A stretch of 24,057 bases of DNA, taken from positions 92,501 to 116,557 of the forward strand of contig MU859170.1 of NCBI GenBank assembly GCA_033297205.1, given 5' to 3'. Positions 20,692 to 24,057 of this stretch are shown here, one piece after another; position 1 is the stretch's first letter; the number at the start of each line of letters is the position of its first letter. The stretch is from Pseudoneurospora amorphoporcata (lineage: Eukaryota > Ascomycota > Sordariomycetes > Sordariales > Sordariaceae). A program made the translations under genes and the position numbers. Under the pieces are notes generated by a model that saw only the letters and a list, made by a program, of their open reading frames with translations, searched no databases and was not told the DNA's origin.

Positions 20692-22730
20692 TAGTCTAGT
20701 TGAAAATACTCTATTGGAATGTTAGGAGGTCGTACGAGAGAGGGAAGCTATTATTTAAGTAAGAGGAGACCTACGATGTCGTAGCAATTTAAGAGCCAGG
20801 CAGGAATTTGAATGGGGATATTTACCTCCCGAGAGGCGGTAAATATTTAGGCGTAGATTATTTAGAGAAAGGAAAGGCGGCGATATACGTAAATAAAAAG
20901 TAAAATGTATAGGACTTGGACTTCTACTCTAGAAGGGACTGGGCGGTAGCGATATTTAAGAATTTTTAAGAACTGGTAACCGTCTACTCTATTTACTTCC
21001 CCATTTTTACTGCAGGAACGCCAGAACACCAATAAGGGTTGCCTAACTTAAAACTAATAGGTAGGCGACCGCCGCGAGGCTACCAAATAACTGTCAGGGA
21101 CTTCAACCTTTACTATCCCAACTAGGATCTTGAATTAAGGACTAGTCCGGGCGCCGAAAGGTTGTTTATATAGATACGACACTGGGGGATAAGCTTATTG
21201 ACTCCGCGAGGAGAACTAACAAGGCTTGGAAACGCAACTCGAAGAGAGAAAAATAGTATGATCGACCACGTATAGATTTCTTTCAGTATCGACGCACAAT
21301 TCTAGAGAACGCAGCGGTACGAGCAAACCGGCTCGGACTATTACCCTTAAGAAGTCTAGGTCTACGTAGGACGGCGGAATGGGAAGGCAAAAGAGGAGGG
21401 AGGTTATAGTTAGAAGCTTATAGACGCGGAAAAGGTTAGGAAGGCGGCAGTAAAAAGGATCTCAATCCCAGAACGGATAGAGACGGCGGAAGATATCGAG
21501 CTAGGATTTAACTAGCTTAACAGAGAATTAACGAGTATTACGGAGGAATTTGTCCTATATCGAAAAAAGAGTTGGGGATAACGAGCGGACTAGTAGAATT
21601 TAGAGTGTAAAGAGGCAACGAAAAATACGCGAAGGAAGTAGTAGGCTTAGTTTAGTAATCGAACGCCCTACCAGTGGATGGAGTATATAGAGGCGGCGAC
21701 GAAGAAGTGATAATTAATCTCGAAGGTATAAACGGCAGTATAGCATAACTACGTTAATAACGCCTCGAAGGATTCTAGCTAATTATAGTTATTAGAACGT
21801 TGTGCCCGACTCCGAAGCCACTGCCCGGCGGATCCGCCAAAACTCCTAGCTCTTAAGCGCGCGACGAAGCAATAAAAGAAGAGGCTAAAGACTACGAGGG
21901 TAAGGCGGATATCCTTGCCGACCATTTCTTCTTAAAAGTAGATATCCCTATAGACTATCTACCCGATTGGACGCGAATACTAGACGGCGGACTACCGATC
22001 GCTATTAACAACTAAGTTATTGAGGAGGACGTAAAGGACGTCCTCTCGAGAATGGCGCCTAACAAGGCCTCAGGATCTGACTGGTACTCGAACAGATTTT
22101 TGAAAATATGTAGGGAACCATTCTAATAGGCGATAGCGGCTCTCGCCGCAGTGAGCCTTCGGCTCAGATATTTCCCTCAATGGTATAAGAATACAAAGGT
22201 TATTGTTCTTAAAAAGCCGAGAAAGACGGCTGCCTAACTAAAGCTAGTAAGCGCATGGAGGCCGATTTCGCTTCTAAGTAACGTTGGCAAAATTCTCGAG
22301 GCCTTCGTAGCTAAGAGATTTATAGCAGTAGCGGAAGAGTTTAATTTACTCCCGGAAGGATAAATAGGAAACCGTCTAGGGCGTTCTATAGAGTTCGTAG
22401 TTAAAGTGGTTACCGACGTAGTATATTCAGCCTAGAAACTTAAAGCCGTATCGTCGCTAATGCTCCTCAATTTAAAGGGCGTATTTAATAAAGTTGTTTA
22501 TAGGTAGCTCTTATATACCCTATGGGAAATGCGATTCCTACGTTGGCTGCTCTAATAGGTAAGTAGCTTCGTTAACGGAAGAAAAGGTTCCCTTTTCTTC
22601 GACGACGAATTATTTACGCTCTATAATATCGAAGCAGAAATTCCCTAGGGCTCCTCCCTCCTCCCTCTCGCCTATTCTTTTTATCCTTTTTATTACTTCC
22701 TTCTACTATAAATTCGCGATAATCCGGAAC

Positions 22731-22735
22731 GTAAT
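22731..22735 (+). repeat. Target-site duplication GTAAT of the solo LTR, left copy
   Basis: GTAAT immediately precedes TGTTAACG at 22736 and is repeated at 23376-23380 immediately after AACA. Removing the LTR and one copy reconnects the retrotransposon frame. Confidence 0.88.
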
Positions 22736-23375
22736 TGTTAACGTGTGGCTAGTACTGTGCCTTGTAACTGCCCTGTACTACTCTGTAGTATAGTAGGCTG
22801 GTCACTGGGGAACTTAGTCTCCACAGAATATGTTAGAATAACAGGGCTTGGCTATTGCGTTCTCAGCCTCGCCACCGTTCTTAGCTTCGCTACTATATTC
22901 TTGGCTTTGCTAACTTATCCTGCATTCCTTCTAGATTGATTAGTCATTATGGAATGCATTGGAAACTTACAGATCTAGTTTCTTTCCTTTTATAGCAGAG
23001 TGTCCCTATTGACTTATAGCAAGCTTCTATGCTCTGGAAGCTTCTAGACACTCAGCATTCATATATATAAAGACCACTCTCCTCTCCTCTAGTTAGTCAC
23101 TCCTTAAGCAAGCAAGCACACTTAAGTAATACAATACAGTCTTTTTTCACAGTGCAAAGTTCACTGTAATCTTCTGTCTTGAGAGCAGAGTCCTCTCTAA
23201 GACCTCTTTTGCAACACTCCTATTGTATTTGCAACTTCGCTGCAACTACGCTGCTTCCTTCAGCACTGCTATCGTACCACCGCTTCCGCTCCTCTCAGCT
23301 ACAAGTGCATAGTTCACTGTAGCATCCCTATACTAGTACTATCATCATAGGCTAGTTAGGGCATTGCAGCAAACA
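22736..23375 (+). mobile_element. Solo LTR, 640 bp, inserted in the LINE reverse transcriptase
   Basis: It starts TGTTAACG and ends GCAAACA, so it has the canonical TG...CA ends with a 4-bp inverted repeat TGTT/AACA. It is flanked by a perfect 5-bp duplication GTAAT. In the + orientation a TATATATAAAG box (about 23063-23073) lies before a CT-rich stretch, as in fungal LTR promoters, supporting this as the transcriptional orientation. No internal coding region remains, so the rest was lost by LTR-LTR recombination. Its composition is normal and it lacks the RIP damage of its host, so it is younger than the inactivation of the LINE. Copia or Gypsy cannot be told apart from an LTR alone. Confidence 0.88.
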
Positions 23376-23380
23376 GTAAT
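23376..23380 (+). repeat. Target-site duplication GTAAT of the solo LTR, right copy
   Basis: Perfect match to 22731-22735, directly after the LTR end. Confidence 0.88.
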
Positions 23381-23811
23381 TATTGTTAGTTTCGCTAATA
23401 ATACTAATGTCATCGCAATAGCAAAAACGACAGAGGAAAATTGTAGAATACTTTAAGCGGTATAGAATATCTGCTTTAGATGGGCGGTAGAATGAGAGAT
23501 GGAGTTCGAAGTAAGTAAAATGGAGCTTATGCATTTTACGAGGATAAGGCAACTGCGGACTGATACCCTCCAACTCGGCGATGTTATACTTCGGCTGACG
23601 GAATCTACGAGGTTCTTAGGCGTTTGGCTGGATTGGAAGCTCAATTTCAAAGCGTATGCTAAGGCGGTAAAGAAAAAGATGACTACGCAAACGAATGCCC
23701 TTACGAGGCTCGCAGCAAAGACTTAAGGTTGTTCCTTCGCGAGAGCAAGAGAAATATATACTAAAGTTATTAGAAGTGCAATCGTATACGGAGCGTCCGC
23801 CTACTACCAAC

Positions 23812-23862
23812 TGTTTGCTGCAATGCCCTAACTAGCCTATGATGATAGTACTAGTATAGGGA
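23812..23862 (-). mobile_element. Inverted fragment of the same LTR family, truncated by a second insertion
   Basis: Bases 23812-23864 are the exact reverse complement of 23323-23375, the last 53 bases of the solo LTR. The LINE frame stops exactly where this copy begins, so it is a separate insertion in opposite orientation. Similarity ends abruptly at 23864, where a new TGTGATACC sequence starts (from 23863, the TG being shared by chance). The expected 5-bp duplication would be CCAAC (23807-23811), with its partner outside the window. Confidence 0.8.
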
Positions 23863-24057
23863 TGTGATACCAGATTGGTATCGCTGGTGTCACATGTCAG
23901 AATAGCTGACATGCGCACGTGACAATAGCACGTGATGATGGTTGCGCCACGATCAATTGATTGTGACCGCGACCATGGTCGCGACCATGGGTCGCAACCC
24001 CACATGAGTGGGTCCTGTAGATTAGATAAGGCTCGCGCACATATGGTCATCGACCAT
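23863..24057 (+). mobile_element. Start of a palindrome-dense, LTR-like element running off the window
   Basis: It begins TGTGATACC directly after AGGGA, where the preceding LTR fragment is cut, so it is probably the 5' end of another LTR nested in it. It is packed with perfect palindromes: GATACCA/TGGTATC (23866-23882), CATGTCAG/CTGACATG (23893-23913), CACGTG twice (23916, 23929), ATCAATTGAT (23952-23961), GCGACCATGGTCGC (23969-23982), CCCAC/GTGGG (23999-24012) and ATGGTC/GACCAT (24043-24057). GGTTGCG/CGCAACC (23940-23999) encloses the central ones. No coding sequence is in view. LTR identity is inferred from the TG start and the nested insertion point. Confidence 0.55.

Larger units (their letters stand above)
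18943..23811 (+). mobile_element. Dead non-LTR retrotransposon (LINE, probably Tad1-like), split by LTR insertions
   Basis: Two successive frames carry the parts of a fungal LINE in the expected order: a Gag-like ORF1 with two zinc knuckles, then ORF2 with an apurinic endonuclease and a reverse transcriptase. Damage is mainly point mutation to TAG/TAA at places where Gln or Trp is expected, the RIP pattern, with only about two small frameshifts. A solo LTR interrupts it at 22736-23375. A second insertion at 23812 cuts it before any RNase H or 3' end, so its true end is unseen. The Tad1 assignment rests on domain order and fungal host, not on a tree. Confidence 0.85.
20692..23811 (+). pseudogene. 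LINE ORF2 (endonuclease and reverse transcriptase), RIP-inactivated and interrupted
   Basis: Frame 0 from about 20709 gives an endonuclease: NVRRSYERGK and an E-P-G-R box (20800s), then RDFNLYYPN at 21096-21122 where GDFN is expected, and GSDYYP where the catalytic SDH is expected (21333-21341, His to Tyr). A small indel near 21870-21881 moves coding to frame 2, which holds the reverse transcriptase: APNKASGSDWYSNRFLK, AWRPISLLSNVGKILEAFVA, and motif A NLKGVFN (22469-22489, both Asp positions now Asn). The PQGS box follows with Gln as TAG, then a frameshift in the CTCCTCC repeat near 22650. After the solo LTR, motif C reads FANN instead of FADD (23391-23402), and the thumb region FLGVWLDWKLNFKAYAKA follows before the break at 23812. 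Confidence 0.87.

Noticed and set aside
18943..21900. Stop-codon reassignment (TAG/TAA read as Gln) to explain the open but stop-filled retrotransposon frames
   Set aside because: The host genes in the window end normally at TAG, TAA or TGA, and the frames also show lost catalytic residues and frameshifts, which RIP and decay explain.
22736..23375. Interpretation of this segment as a TIR transposon sharing 53-bp ends with 23812
   Set aside because: Its left end does not carry the 53-bp sequence, whereas TG...CA ends and a perfect 5-bp duplication fit an LTR.

Overview
The window is nuclear DNA of a filamentous ascomycete (Pezizomycotina; several details lean towards Sordariomycetes, but I cannot name the species). 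The reasons are short introns with GT...AG ends and CTAAC/CTTAC-type branch sites, a eukaryotic initiator tRNA, fungal proteins (a Whi5-like G1/S repressor and an Erf4/Shr5 subunit), and a repeat-rich half showing the C-to-T, TAA/TAG-generating damage typical of repeat-induced point mutation (RIP).

Gene-bearing half (1-13.8 kb). In order: the C-terminal end of an acidic, probably transcription-factor protein (+); a roughly 530-bp MITE-like inverted-repeat element in the next intergenic region; a two-exon Whi5-like gene with a pure (CAA)27 polyglutamine tract (+); an initiator tRNA-Met (-); a two-exon ERF4-type gene for the Ras palmitoyltransferase cofactor (-); and a two-exon gene for a 598-residue multi-pass membrane protein that I do not recognise (+), divergent from ERF4 across a 2.7-kb intergenic region. 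These genes look like ordinary single-copy core genes; nothing suggests a cluster acting in one pathway.

Repeat half (13.8-24.06 kb). It starts with a very AT-rich block (13.83-16.6 kb) bracketed by a 20-bp direct repeat and carrying a nested MITE-like element. A short normal-composition island (16.63-17.2 kb) follows, then more AT-rich DNA holding a second MITE-like element of about 784 bp whose inside is much more GC-rich than its surroundings. From about 18.94 kb to 23.81 kb lies a dead non-LTR retrotransposon, probably of the Tad1 type: a zinc-knuckle Gag-like ORF1, then an endonuclease plus reverse-transcriptase ORF2, both riddled with TAG/TAA stops and with key residues replaced. A 640-bp solo LTR (perfect 5-bp target duplication GTAAT) splits its reverse transcriptase just before the FADD box. 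A second, inverted copy of the same LTR starts at 23812 and is itself cut after 51-53 bp by the start of a different, palindrome-dense LTR-like sequence that runs off the window.

The most interesting structural signal is that the two MITE-like elements in the AT-rich half share one terminal design: a TGAG(C/A)AACTCTA start, a 14-15-mer motif repeated twice at exactly 22-bp spacing within each terminal inverted repeat, and a possible 6-bp AT-rich target duplication. I saw no CRISPR array, rRNA, or bacterial-type operon.
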